DNA from: Bacteroidales bacterium
GTDB taxonomy: Bacteria > Bacteroidota > Bacteroidia > Bacteroidales > UBA1402
Assembly: GCA_003506275.1 (NCBI GenBank)
Contig: DOBD01000230.1
Span: 5,955-12,904 of the forward strand
Length of the DNA stretch: 6,950 nt
Reading direction: 5' to 3'
Both the position numbers and the translations under genes were made by a program. Shown piece after piece: positions 1-6,381 of the stretch. A model generated the notes under the pieces. It was given only the letters and a program-made list of their open reading frames with translations, did not search any database and had not been told where the DNA came from. Every line of letters starts with the position of its first letter. Position 1 is the first letter of the stretch.

Positions 1-971
1 GCATCCTGGTTGTCGTGCTTTTTTTAGCCGACTTAATCTTCGGCAGTGTGAGCATCCCACTCAGGCAGTTGCTGGATGTACTGGCAAACCGGGAAGCAGA
101 TACGGCCTACAAGGAAATACTGCTCAATTACCGCTTGCCCAAAGCGCTGACAGCCGTTCTGGTGGGTTCAGCCCTCTCGGTGTCCGGCTTATTGATGCAG
201 TCTCTGTTCCGGAATCCCCTGGCCGGCCCAGATGTGCTGGGTGTGAATGCCGGCGCTGGATTGGGTGTGGCTTTGATTACCCTGCTAGCTTCAGGAGCTG
301 GCGGTTTTTTCATGGGCATGGGTTCATGGGGTCTGGTAGTGGCTGCCATTATAGGCGCTGCGGCGGTGTTGTTGTTGGTCATGCTAGTCGCTGTGAAAGT
401 CCCTGATCTGGTTTCCTTATTGATCATCGGCCTGATGTTCGGCTATGTGGGTGGTGCGTTGACCAGTGTCTTCCAGCACCTCAGTAACCCCGATACGTTG
501 AAAGTCTTTATCACCTGGACCTTCGGTAGCCTCAGTGCTGTTTCCTGGTCGATGATGCCGGCCCTGGTTCTGGTGGTGTTCCTAGGGATGGTGATCTCGT
601 TTGCCCTGGTGAAGCGCCTCAATGTGTTGCTCATTGGGGAGTCGTACGCCAAGGCGCTGGGTGTTTCCGTTACCCATACCCGCTACCTGATCTTACTGGC
701 CACAGCCCTGATGGCAGGTGGTGTGACGGCGTTTGCCGGCCCTGTGACCTTTATCGGTGTGACAGTTCCACACATTGCCAGAGGCCTTTTTAAAAGCTGG
801 GACCATCGGTTGGTCATGCCAGCCAGTGTTCTGGTCGGTGCAGGGTTGATGCTGGTGTGCGATATGGTGACCCAGTTGCCAGGCTTGGGTGGTAATACAT
901 TGCCCATCAATTCGGTGACAGCCCTGTTTGGGGCACCCATCATCATTTGGATTTTAGTGCGGCGTTCCTGA
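1..971 (+). CDS. FecCD/BtuC-family ABC transporter permease (5' end outside window)
   Basis: This is an inner-membrane permease of an ABC importer for iron-siderophore, heme or cobalamin. It would work with a periplasmic binding protein and an ATPase. The frame is open to the left edge: codons before the GTG at 15 (Ile-Leu-Val-Val) continue the first hydrophobic helix, so that GTG is probably not the true start and a short N-terminal piece is missing. Counting from that GTG, family hallmarks are RNPLAGPDVLG (66-76), FGSL (170-173), IGESYAKALGV (207-217, the ATPase-contact region), GPVTFIGVTVPHIAR (242-256) and LPINSVTALFGAP (296-308). Long hydrophobic helices run throughout, and the C-terminus is intact. 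The substrate cannot be told from the permease alone. No ATPase gene follows: the next gene is convergent after a 46-base gap, so any ATPase and binding protein must lie upstream or elsewhere. Confidence 0.93.
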   Translation, partial: ILVVVLFLADLIFGSVSIPLRQLLDVLANREADTAYKEILLNYRLPKALTAVLVGSALSVSGLLMQSLFRNPLAGPDVLGVNAGAGLGVALITLLASGAGGFFMGMGSWGLVVAAIIGAAAVLLLVMLVAVKVPDLVSLLIIGLMFGYVGGALTSVFQHLSNPDTLKVFITWTFGSLSAVSWSMMPALVLVVFLGMVISFALVKRLNVLLIGESYAKALGVSVTHTRYLILLATALMAGGVTAFAGPVTFIGVTVPHIARGLFKSWDHRLVMPASVLVGAGLMLVCDMVTQLPGLGGNTLPINSVTALFGAPIIIWILVRRS

Positions 972-1017
972 TGTGGAAAAGCCTGTCATGGTTCCGTAGA
1001 GCCTTGATGGAGTCTGG

Positions 1018-1617
1018 TCAATAACAAACGACCAGGACATAGTCTGGCGCCGACCAGGTTTTCAGGATAAATGACTTGCCCGTGGGAATGAACGACGCTG
1101 CCCCTGCGTTAAGATCAACCCGAATGTCCTGCTTGAAGTCCACCCCTTCTTCTGGAATGGCCTTGAACACCGCTTCCTTGGCACACCAATACAGGAGCAA
1201 CGCTGTCGTCTCATCAATGGCTGTCGATGGCATCAAAGCCTCTTCGTCCTGGTGCATGTACTTTTGCCTGACCCGCCTTACCCTGTCACTGCTGGCCTCC
1301 ATGTCGATACCGGTTCCGTTTTTTTCACTGAGCAACAGGGCCGCATACCCCTTGGTATGGGTGATGCTGATGGTTCTGGGATCGTCAATCAGGTAGGGTT
1401 GACCAGTGGATTTGTAGGCGATACTGGCTGGATTTATTCCTAGGGTTACCGCCAATGTTCTGACAGCCAGGTATTCCAGGCGGCGAGTGGGGGTTTTTAA
1501 GCGAGGAGGGGCTTTGATGCCACTCAACGCCTCAAGGTCGGACTCCGCTTCTGTCAGGTGCCACACGGCAAATTGCAGGGAGAGATCCGGATGTATTTCA
1601 TGAAACAGCAGACTCAC
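1018..1617 (-). CDS. Sfp-type 4'-phosphopantetheinyl transferase
   Basis: This cytoplasmic enzyme would transfer 4'-phosphopantetheine from CoA to a serine of an acyl or peptidyl carrier protein. The 199-residue protein shows the family motifs in order: TGQPYL (71-76), SITHT (84-88, the substrate-side S-x-x-H stretch), GIDME (103-107, Mg-binding Asp and Glu) and WCAKEAVFKA (144-153, the W-x-x-KEA-x-x-K signature). The start is taken as GTG at 1617-1615 because it overlaps the gldD stop as GTGA, a 4-base overlap that suggests translational coupling. An Sfp-like transferase at the end of the mutY/ssb/gld cluster is common in Bacteroidota. Whether it serves fatty-acid ACP or a secondary-metabolite carrier cannot be read here; with no synthase nearby, a housekeeping ACP role is the simpler inference. 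Confidence 0.92.
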   Translation of the reverse strand: MSLLFHEIHPDLSLQFAVWHLTEAESDLEALSGIKAPPRLKTPTRRLEYLAVRTLAVTLGINPASIAYKSTGQPYLIDDPRTISITHTKGYAALLLSEKNGTGIDMEASSDRVRRVRQKYMHQDEEALMPSTAIDETTALLLYWCAKEAVFKAIPEEGVDFKQDIRVDLNAGAASFIPTGKSFILKTWSAPDYVLVVCY

Positions 1618-2258
1618 GGGGTATGCGTTAGGGTGAAACTAGACATCAAGTGAAGCATGTCGTCTCTCAAACCATGAAGGATGTCTGTCATGGCCTCCTT
1701 ATCGGGTATACTATCGAACAACAGACGACCACTGAAGCTGAAGTTAAGCCCGTCTGTCACGATGAATTCCAACGGAGTGGGTGAGGGGCCATCCACTTCA
1801 AAGATATAGGGGGTCCACCCCTGAGCGGTGACGGGTTGTTCGTAAACAGTGACTGAGTTGCCTTTTGGCTGTTTTTCTTTGAGCAGACTGGCCATGACGG
1901 CCCAGTCATCCTCTGTCTTGTGATGACGGCTGTTTGTCAGATAGGTCGTGTAAATGGTCAGTCCAACTTGTTCCCAACGAAAATCGATCCAATGAATCGT
2001 GTTATCGTTGGTCGGTTTGATGGTGACGGTCAGAAACGCAGGGTAGTCGAATTGAAACGGACAGTCAGGTGCGCAAAAACGGGTATAACCCACTTCAGGG
2101 TACGAAAGACGGGGTGGAGCAACGGGCTTGGGCATGGCCGTGCGCTGGCAGGCTGTCAACGACAGGCCTGTCAGCAACACCAAGGCAGGCAGGAACCCTG
2201 CGCCAGGTAAAGGAATACGTCCTTTTTTAAGGATGTGTCGTGCCGGACGGATGTCCAT
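1614..2258 (-). CDS. gldD: Gliding motility lipoprotein GldD
   Basis: This is a probable GldD, a lipoprotein needed for gliding motility and linked to type IX secretion in flavobacteria; its biochemical role is not settled. The 214-residue protein has a basic N-terminus, a hydrophobic stretch (about 21-33) and a lipobox ending LTAC with the modified cysteine at residue 37. It then has PKP (43-45), CPFQFDYP (66-73), TPLEFIVTD (161-169), FSGRLLFDSIPD (175-186) and a C-terminal LRDDMLHLMSSF (197-208). These match the GldD pattern as I remember it: PKP after the lipid cysteine, a C-P-[FY]-x-F motif and a C-terminal helix. It lies 34 bases after ssb and overlaps the transferase by 4 bases. The usual partner gldE is not between ssb and gldD. 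No good ribosome-binding site is seen, as is normal for the phylum. Confidence 0.82.
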   Translation of the reverse strand: MDIRPARHILKKGRIPLPGAGFLPALVLLTGLSLTACQRTAMPKPVAPPRLSYPEVGYTRFCAPDCPFQFDYPAFLTVTIKPTNDNTIHWIDFRWEQVGLTIYTTYLTNSRHHKTEDDWAVMASLLKEKQPKGNSVTVYEQPVTAQGWTPYIFEVDGPSPTPLEFIVTDGLNFSFSGRLLFDSIPDKEAMTDILHGLRDDMLHLMSSFTLTHTP

Positions 2259-2292
2259 GCTATACGCTTACCGTGTTTGATGAAAGGGTTGA

Positions 2293-2775
2293 TTAAAAAG
2301 GAAGATCGTCCTCGGACGACCCGGCAGCGGGCATATCGGGTTCTGCAGCCGGTTTTTTACCGGGTGCGGTCGTTGGTTGCGCAGCTTTGCCTGAACCATT
2401 GCTGCCTGCCGGCTCCCCTTGGTTTTCCTGGCGCCTGGATCCCAACAGTTGGATGGTCTCAGCGACGATTTCCGTGGTATAACGGGTCACGCCTTCCTTT
2501 TCCCACGATCGTGTGGTGATTTTTCCTTCAATGTACAGTTGAGAACCTTTGCGGATGTATTTTTCAGCCAATTCGGCCAGGCCTCGCCAGGCTACGATGT
2601 TGTGCCATTCGGTGCGCTCAGGAACCTGGGTGCCGTTGGCCAGGGTGTACCCGCGTTCGGTGGTCGCCAGGGTGAAGGTGGCGACGGCGTTTTTCTTTTC
2701 ATTTTCCCTTTCCAGGTAACGGATGTCGGGGTCTCTGCCGACGTTGCCGATCAGAATCGCTTTGTTGATGGACAT
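2293..2775 (-). CDS. ssb: Single-stranded DNA-binding protein SSB
   Basis: This protein coats single-stranded DNA in replication, recombination and repair. The 160-residue product has an N-terminal OB fold (about 1-112) starting SINKAILIGNVGRDPDIRY, with TEWHNIVAW (55-63) and YIEGKITTRSW (81-91) carrying the aromatic DNA-stacking positions. A low-complexity Gly/Ala/Pro/Gln linker (about 113-153) follows, then the acidic tip DDLPF (156-160) that binds partner proteins in canonical SSBs. Length and layout are normal for a bacterial housekeeping SSB. It follows mutY on the same strand after 169 bases and has a clear promoter of its own in that gap; gldD and the transferase are close enough downstream to share that transcript. 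Confidence 0.97.
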   Translation of the reverse strand: MSINKAILIGNVGRDPDIRYLERENEKKNAVATFTLATTERGYTLANGTQVPERTEWHNIVAWRGLAELAEKYIRKGSQLYIEGKITTRSWEKEGVTRYTTEIVAETIQLLGSRRQENQGEPAGSNGSGKAAQPTTAPGKKPAAEPDMPAAGSSEDDLPF

Positions 2776-2848
2776 GATGTGTTAGTTTAATGGTGAATAC
2801 AGGACCCGCCTCGGCTTGTCCGGATCATTCCGCGAGGGCTTGTAGGTT

Positions 2849-2879
2849 CAAAAGTAGACAAAAACCATGAGTTCGCAAA
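2849..2879 (-). promoter_or_regulatory. Bacteroidota-type promoter for ssb-gldD-transferase
   Basis: Read on the minus strand there is TTTG (2879-2876), exactly 19 bases, then TACTTTTG (2856-2849). This is a full match to the Bacteroidota consensus TTTG-N19-TAnnTTTG. Transcription would begin near 2843, giving a leader of about 65-70 bases before the ssb ATG. The leader has a weak 5-bp inverted repeat (2809-2813 with 2833-2837). The location right after the mutY stop and its AT-rich tail supports a separate start for ssb. Confidence 0.8.
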
Positions 2880-2944
2880 GTCTGTATGAAAGAATGAGTA
2901 ATAATAAGTAAATATATCGTAAAAGTAAATAAATAGCAGATAAA

Positions 2945-3997
2945 TTAGAGTTTGGATAAATATAAATCAATAAGCCTGGACACGGGGGTTGTCTCCATGG
3001 CAGAAGGGCTGACTCTGGTGAATCCGGGTAAGGTTGTGGCCACTATGTCGACTGGGATAAATTGGGCGTGAATCAGTTGGTGGCTTAAGGTATGCTTGAG
3101 GCTGACAGGCGTATGCAGGGTAAACGAATCACCCAGCCAGGCCATGACTTCAGGGCTGCTCAGCAATGATTCCAAGGTGCAGGGTTGCTCGGTTTCAACC
3201 AACGGGAATTCCCACAGGTGTTGCCAGACATCCTTGCCAGTACGTTCACGCAGAAAGAGATCATTGCCCTGACGACAGACGAAGTAGTAAAAATAACGCA
3301 CCCGTTTGGCTGTTTCCGCTTTACGAACAGGAACCAGGGCTACGGCATCCCTATTGTGGGCCAGGCAGCGTTCTTTCATGGGGCACCGCGCACAATCGGG
3401 TTTGGAAGGTACGCATTGCAGGGCACCGAAGTCCATGATGGCTTGATTGTACGTGTCGGGGTGGTGAGGATCCAGTAGTGTATCAGCCAAAGCGGCAAAT
3501 TGCTTTTTGCCGGCCGTGCTATGGATGGGGGTGTCGATGAGGAAGAGACGCGCCAGTACCCTGAAAACATTTCCGTCCAGGACGGCATGTGGCTGGCGGT
3601 AGGCGATGGAGGCGATGGCTGCAGCCGTATAGCTCCCTACACCTTTTAAGGTTAACAAGCCCTCGTACGTCTCCGGGAAGCGACCTTGGTGGTCGTTGAC
3701 CAGGGTCTTGGCCGTGGCGTGCAAGTTCCTGGCCCTGCTGTAGTAGCCCAACCCCTGCCAACATTTTAAGACTTCCTGAAGCGGGGCAGCAGCCAGTGTC
3801 TGCACGTCTGGGAAGGTTGTTATGAAGCGGTGATAATAGCCTTGACCTTGTTCTACCCTGGTCTGCTGAAGGATGATTTCGGAGAGCCAGATGGCATAGG
3901 GATCCCTGGTCTGACGCCAGGGTAGGTTGCGTTGGTGGGTTTCGTACCAGTTCAGCAAGGTTGTTCTGAAAGGTAAAGCGACTGATTTACTGTTCAT
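2945..3997 (-). CDS. mutY: A/G-specific adenine DNA glycosylase MutY
   Basis: This base-excision repair enzyme removes adenine mispaired with 8-oxoguanine. The 350-residue protein is complete. The catalytic Glu is E40 in SEIILQQTRV, the helix-hairpin-helix is LKGVGSYTAAAI (117-128), and the catalytic Asp is D141 in VLDGNV. The [4Fe-4S] ligands are C195, C202, C205 and C211, with the canonical C-x6-C-x2-C-x5-C spacing. A C-terminal NUDIX-like domain (about 230-345) that reads 8-oxoG contains LKHTLSHQL (300-308), equivalent to the F-S-H loop. The ATG at 3997 is the only sensible start, since no in-frame ATG lies just upstream. It is divergent from HU across a 150-base gap. I found no full consensus promoter for it on the minus strand. 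Confidence 0.97.
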   Translation of the reverse strand: MNSKSVALPFRTTLLNWYETHQRNLPWRQTRDPYAIWLSEIILQQTRVEQGQGYYHRFITTFPDVQTLAAAPLQEVLKCWQGLGYYSRARNLHATAKTLVNDHQGRFPETYEGLLTLKGVGSYTAAAIASIAYRQPHAVLDGNVFRVLARLFLIDTPIHSTAGKKQFAALADTLLDPHHPDTYNQAIMDFGALQCVPSKPDCARCPMKERCLAHNRDAVALVPVRKAETAKRVRYFYYFVCRQGNDLFLRERTGKDVWQHLWEFPLVETEQPCTLESLLSSPEVMAWLGDSFTLHTPVSLKHTLSHQLIHAQFIPVDIVATTLPGFTRVSPSAMETTPVSRLIDLYLSKL

Positions 3998-4091
3998 ACC
4001 GCAAAGAACCGCAAAAAATGAAAATTCGACAATAAAACTCCTTCAAAGTTTTTTTTATAAGGCAGAAAGCCATATATTTGCAAGCCAAAAA

Positions 4092-4122
4092 TTGACATAA
4101 ACACGTACTCATATAATCTTTG
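4092..4122 (+). promoter_or_regulatory. Probable promoter for HU
   Basis: TTG (4092-4094, within TTGACA) is followed by 19 bases and then TAATCTTTG (4114-4122), which is the TAnnTTTG box with one extra base. It overlaps a TATAAT (4112-4117), but TTGACA-to-TATAAT spacing is only 14, too short for a sigma70-like reading. Initiation would be near 4128, leaving a leader of about 20 bases. A second exact TAnnTTTG match, TATATTTG at 4073-4080, has no TTG at the right distance (only a T-tract at 4049-4056) and is the alternative. Confidence 0.5.
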
Positions 4123-4147
4123 TATCAACCATTTAATATCTATCACG

Positions 4148-4423
4148 ATGACTAAAGCGGATATTGTAAACGAAATCTCCAAACGCACAGGCGTAGACAA
4201 GGTGACTGTCCTTTCAAGTGTTGAAGCCTTTATGGACGTAGTAAAAGAATCCCTGGTAAAAGAAGAAAACGTTTATCTGAGAGGATTTGGTAGTTTCATC
4301 GTTAAGAAAAGGGCCAAAAAGACGGCTCGCAACATCTCGAAGAATACGACGATCATCATTCCGGAACACAACATCCCTTCTTTCAAGCCGGCCAAGTCCT
4401 TCGTATCTCAGGTTAAGAAATAA
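4148..4423 (+). CDS. HU/IHF-family DNA-binding protein
   Basis: This is a small nucleoid protein that binds and bends DNA as a dimer. The 91-residue product has the helical dimerisation half (about 1-40, beginning TKADIVNEISKRTGVDKV) and the signature GFGSFIVKKRAKKTARN (46-62) leading into the DNA-binding beta arm. It ends in FKPAKSF (79-85), the usual C-terminal helix entry. The arm reads RNISKNTTIIIP, so the proline that intercalates DNA in canonical HU/IHF (the RNP motif) is Ile63 here. From memory this is usual for Bacteroidota HU, not a defect. It is the first gene of a short unit with the microprotein that starts 22 bases after its stop. Confidence 0.96.
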   Translation: MTKADIVNEISKRTGVDKVTVLSSVEAFMDVVKESLVKEENVYLRGFGSFIVKKRAKKTARNISKNTTIIIPEHNIPSFKPAKSFVSQVKK

Positions 4424-4445
4424 GAACGTATAATTGTATTGACAC

Positions 4446-4538
4446 ATGCCAAGCGGAAAAAAAAGAAAGGCCCACAAGATGGCCACCCACAAGCGTAAAA
4501 AACGTCTGAAGAAAAACAGGCATAAGAAGAAGAAGTAA
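4446..4538 (+). CDS. 30-residue highly basic microprotein between HU and rng
   Basis: An ATG at 4446 opens a 30-codon frame ending in TAA at 4536-4538. The product begins MPSGKKRKAHKMATHKRKKR and ends in four lysines: 13 Lys, 4 Arg and 3 His in 30 residues, with no acidic residue and no cysteine. I recall a near-identical small protein at this place, between HU and RNase G, in many Bacteroidota, which argues that it is real and not chance. Its extreme charge resembles tiny ribosomal proteins such as bTHX or bL36-like tails, so an RNA- or ribosome-binding role is plausible, but this is inference and I do not recognise a named family. It sits 22 bases after HU and just before a terminator, so it is probably co-transcribed with HU. 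The low-complexity A8 run near its start is a possible slippage site. Confidence 0.75.
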   Translation: MPSGKKRKAHKMATHKRKKRLKKNRHKKKK

Positions 4539-4565
4539 TTCGTAACGCTATAATCACTTACAGAT

Positions 4566-4612
4566 CAAAGAACAAACTCAGGGTACGGTTTCGTCTACGG
4601 GTTTGTTCTTTG
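4566..4612 (+). terminator. Inverted-repeat terminator after HU-microprotein unit
   Basis: AAAGAACAAAC (4567-4577) is mirrored perfectly by GTTTGTTCTTT (4601-4611). With flanking pairs (C4566-G4612, a T-G wobble and C4579-G4599) the stem is about 14 bp. The 19-base loop can fold further through GTACG and CGTCTAC. The T-rich tract lies partly inside the right arm and continues as TGTTCGTTTAA, so it is not a textbook GC stem plus U run. Its position, 28 bases after the microprotein stop and 114 before rng, fits a terminator. Confidence 0.65.
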
Positions 4613-4726
4613 TTCGTTTAACCAGTCGCACTCGGCAATGGTCTGGCGTTCGTGGTTCCCCACCCACGATTGACCACTCCTGCGTTGGTGCGGCTAATCC
4701 TGTAATCCATCGAAAACAAAACAGTT

Positions 4727-6310
4727 GTGACATCGGAAATTGTCATTGATGTACAGCCCAAAGAGGTATCCATCGCCATACTGGAAGATAAAAACCTGGT
4801 TGAGTTCCAGCAGGAATCCAACGCGGTTTCGTTTTCCGTCGGTGATATCTACCTGGGGCGGGTACACAAGCTCATGCCGGGACTCAACGCCGCCTTTGTC
4901 GATGTGGGTTACGAAAAGGATGCTTTTCTTCACTACCTGGATCTTGGTACGCAGTTCAACTCGATGAATGCCTATGCCAAGCAAGTGATTGCCAACAAGA
5001 ACAAGCAGCATCAACTCAGCAAATTTCATTTGTTGCCTGAAATCCCCAAGGAAGGGACTATAGCCGACATCCTCAAGCCCGGTCAGGACATCCTGGTTCA
5101 AATCGCCAAGGAGCCTATTTCAACCAAGGGCCCGCGGTTGACTTCGGAAATCTCCATCGCCGGGCGTTTTCTGGTGCTGATGCCCTTCTCCGACAAGATT
5201 TCCGTTTCCACCAAAATCAAATCTGCCGAGGAACGATTGAGGCTCAAGCAATTGCTGCAGAGCATCACGCCTCGCAACTTTGGTGTGATCGTACGGACGG
5301 TCGCGGAAGGCAAACGCGTGGCAGAACTTGACACCGAACTCAAGGTGTTGCTCAAACGCTGGGATGAAGTGCTGTCCCGATTGACCAAAGCCAAGGCTCC
5401 CTCGCTCATTTTCGAGGAAACCAGCCGAACGGTGGTCATCCTCAGGGACATCCTCAATGCCTCGTTTGAACACATCCATGTGAACGATCCTCAAGCCTTT
5501 GAGGAGTTGAAAGACTATGTGCAGCTCATCATGCCTGAAAAAGCAGGTATTGTGAAACTGTACAAGGATAAGCTTCCCATCTTCGATACCTTTAACGTCA
5601 CTCGACAGATCAAATCGTCGTTTGGCAAGACTGTATCGTTCCGAAGCGGAGCCTACCTGATCATCGAGCACACCGAAGCCCTGCACGTCATTGATGTAAA
5701 CAGCGGCAACCGGTCGAAGTCGGATAAGGGTCAGGAGGCCAACGCACTGGAGGTCAACTTGCACGCTGCCGATGAGGTGGCCAGGCAACTGCGCCTCAGG
5801 GATATGGGAGGAATCATTGTCGTGGATTTTATCGACCTTGCGGAAGGTGAAAACCGGCAGAAAGTGTACGACCGGCTACGTGAGCGCATGCAAAACGACA
5901 GGGCCAAACACAACATCCTGCCGCTCTCCAAATTCGGACTGATGCAGATTACCCGTCAACGGGTACGTCCGCAGACGTACATTGAGACGACGGAAACGTG
6001 TCCCACCTGTTTTGGCAAGGGAACCATCCAGCCGTCACTGTTGTTCACCGATAAACTGGAAAGTAAGATCCACTATCTGTCGCACAAGCTCAAAGTGAAG
6101 AAATGTACCCTACGGGTGCATCCTTACGTCGCCGCTTACATCAAGAAAGGGGGGCTGGTCTCCCTGGAAACCAAATGGCGCCTCAAGTACGGCCTTGGCC
6201 TCAAGGTCATGCCCGTGCAAAACCTGGCCTATTTGCAGTATCAGTTCATCGACACCAAAGGCGATGAGATTGATATGAAAGAAGAAATGGAAATAAAGTT
6301 GGGAGTGTAA
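4727..6310 (+). CDS. rng: Ribonuclease G (RNase E/G family)
   Basis: This is an endoribonuclease for mRNA decay and rRNA/tRNA 5' maturation. The 527-residue protein starts at a GTG giving MTSEIVIDVQPKEVSIAIL, the usual family N-terminus. An S1 domain (about 37-128) includes GDIYLGRVHKLMPGLNAAFVD. The 5'-monophosphate sensor pair appears as R190-T191 in VIVRTVAEG. The DNase I-like catalytic core has the metal-binding aspartates D323 (VIDVNSG, 321-327) and D367 (GGIIVVDFIDL, 361-371). The Zn-link cysteines are C425 and C428 in CPTCFGKG. It is longer than E. coli RNase G (489), largely because of an extra Lys/Gln-rich insertion in the S1 domain around residues 76-110. There is no long C-terminal scaffold as in RNase E. 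A possible TTG (4670-4672) lies upstream, but no good TAnnTTTG follows, so its promoter is unclear. Confidence 0.96.
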   Translation: MTSEIVIDVQPKEVSIAILEDKNLVEFQQESNAVSFSVGDIYLGRVHKLMPGLNAAFVDVGYEKDAFLHYLDLGTQFNSMNAYAKQVIANKNKQHQLSKFHLLPEIPKEGTIADILKPGQDILVQIAKEPISTKGPRLTSEISIAGRFLVLMPFSDKISVSTKIKSAEERLRLKQLLQSITPRNFGVIVRTVAEGKRVAELDTELKVLLKRWDEVLSRLTKAKAPSLIFEETSRTVVILRDILNASFEHIHVNDPQAFEELKDYVQLIMPEKAGIVKLYKDKLPIFDTFNVTRQIKSSFGKTVSFRSGAYLIIEHTEALHVIDVNSGNRSKSDKGQEANALEVNLHAADEVARQLRLRDMGGIIVVDFIDLAEGENRQKVYDRLRERMQNDRAKHNILPLSKFGLMQITRQRVRPQTYIETTETCPTCFGKGTIQPSLLFTDKLESKIHYLSHKLKVKKCTLRVHPYVAAYIKKGGLVSLETKWRLKYGLGLKVMPVQNLAYLQYQFIDTKGDEIDMKEEMEIKLGV

Positions 6311-6328
6311 CTCCTTGACTATGTGTAT

Positions 6329-6370
6329 AAAAATCCCGTTGCTGACTGGGGACCGGCAACGGGATTTTTT
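6329..6370 (+). terminator. Rho-independent terminator after rng
   Basis: AAAAATCCCGTTGC (6329-6342) pairs perfectly over 14 bp with GCAACGGGATTTTT (6356-6369), with a 13-base loop and a final run of six T. It starts 18 bases after the rng stop. The A-tract on the left arm would let it also work on the minus strand, but no minus-strand gene approaches from the right. Confidence 0.92.
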
Positions 6371-6381
6371 ATAGTAAAACG

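Noticed and set aside
971..1024. A 17-codon frame beginning at an ATG that overlaps the permease stop (TGATG)
   Set aside because: The overlap looks like translational coupling, but the peptide (MWKSLSWFRRALMESGQ) resembles no ATPase start and runs into the convergent transferase gene; most likely chance.
2419..2790. Plus-strand frame of 123 codons opposite ssb
   Set aside because: Antisense to a clear SSB; the translation is a low-information shadow with no promoter.
4092..4117. TTGACA/TATAAT as a sigma70-type promoter for HU
   Set aside because: Both hexamers match the E. coli consensus but the spacing is 14 bases, and Bacteroidota use a different -7/-33 pattern; the TTG-N19-TAATCTTTG reading is preferred.
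3994..4200. Minus-strand frame of 68 codons across the mutY-HU gap
   Set aside because: It overlaps the start of HU and of mutY in another frame, is made of AT-rich intergenic sequence and has no family features.
4456..4465. A8 run in the microprotein gene as a programmed frameshift site
   Set aside because: The zero frame ends properly after 30 codons, and neither a downstream stimulatory structure nor an extended alternative frame product is evident.
4670..4702. TTG ... TAATCCTG as an rng promoter
   Set aside because: The spacer is 22 bases and the second box has CCTG where TTTG is expected; too weak to annotate.
5120..5788. Long minus-strand frame (222 codons) inside rng
   Set aside because: It is antisense to a well-supported RNase G gene and has no recognisable domain; a shadow of codon usage.
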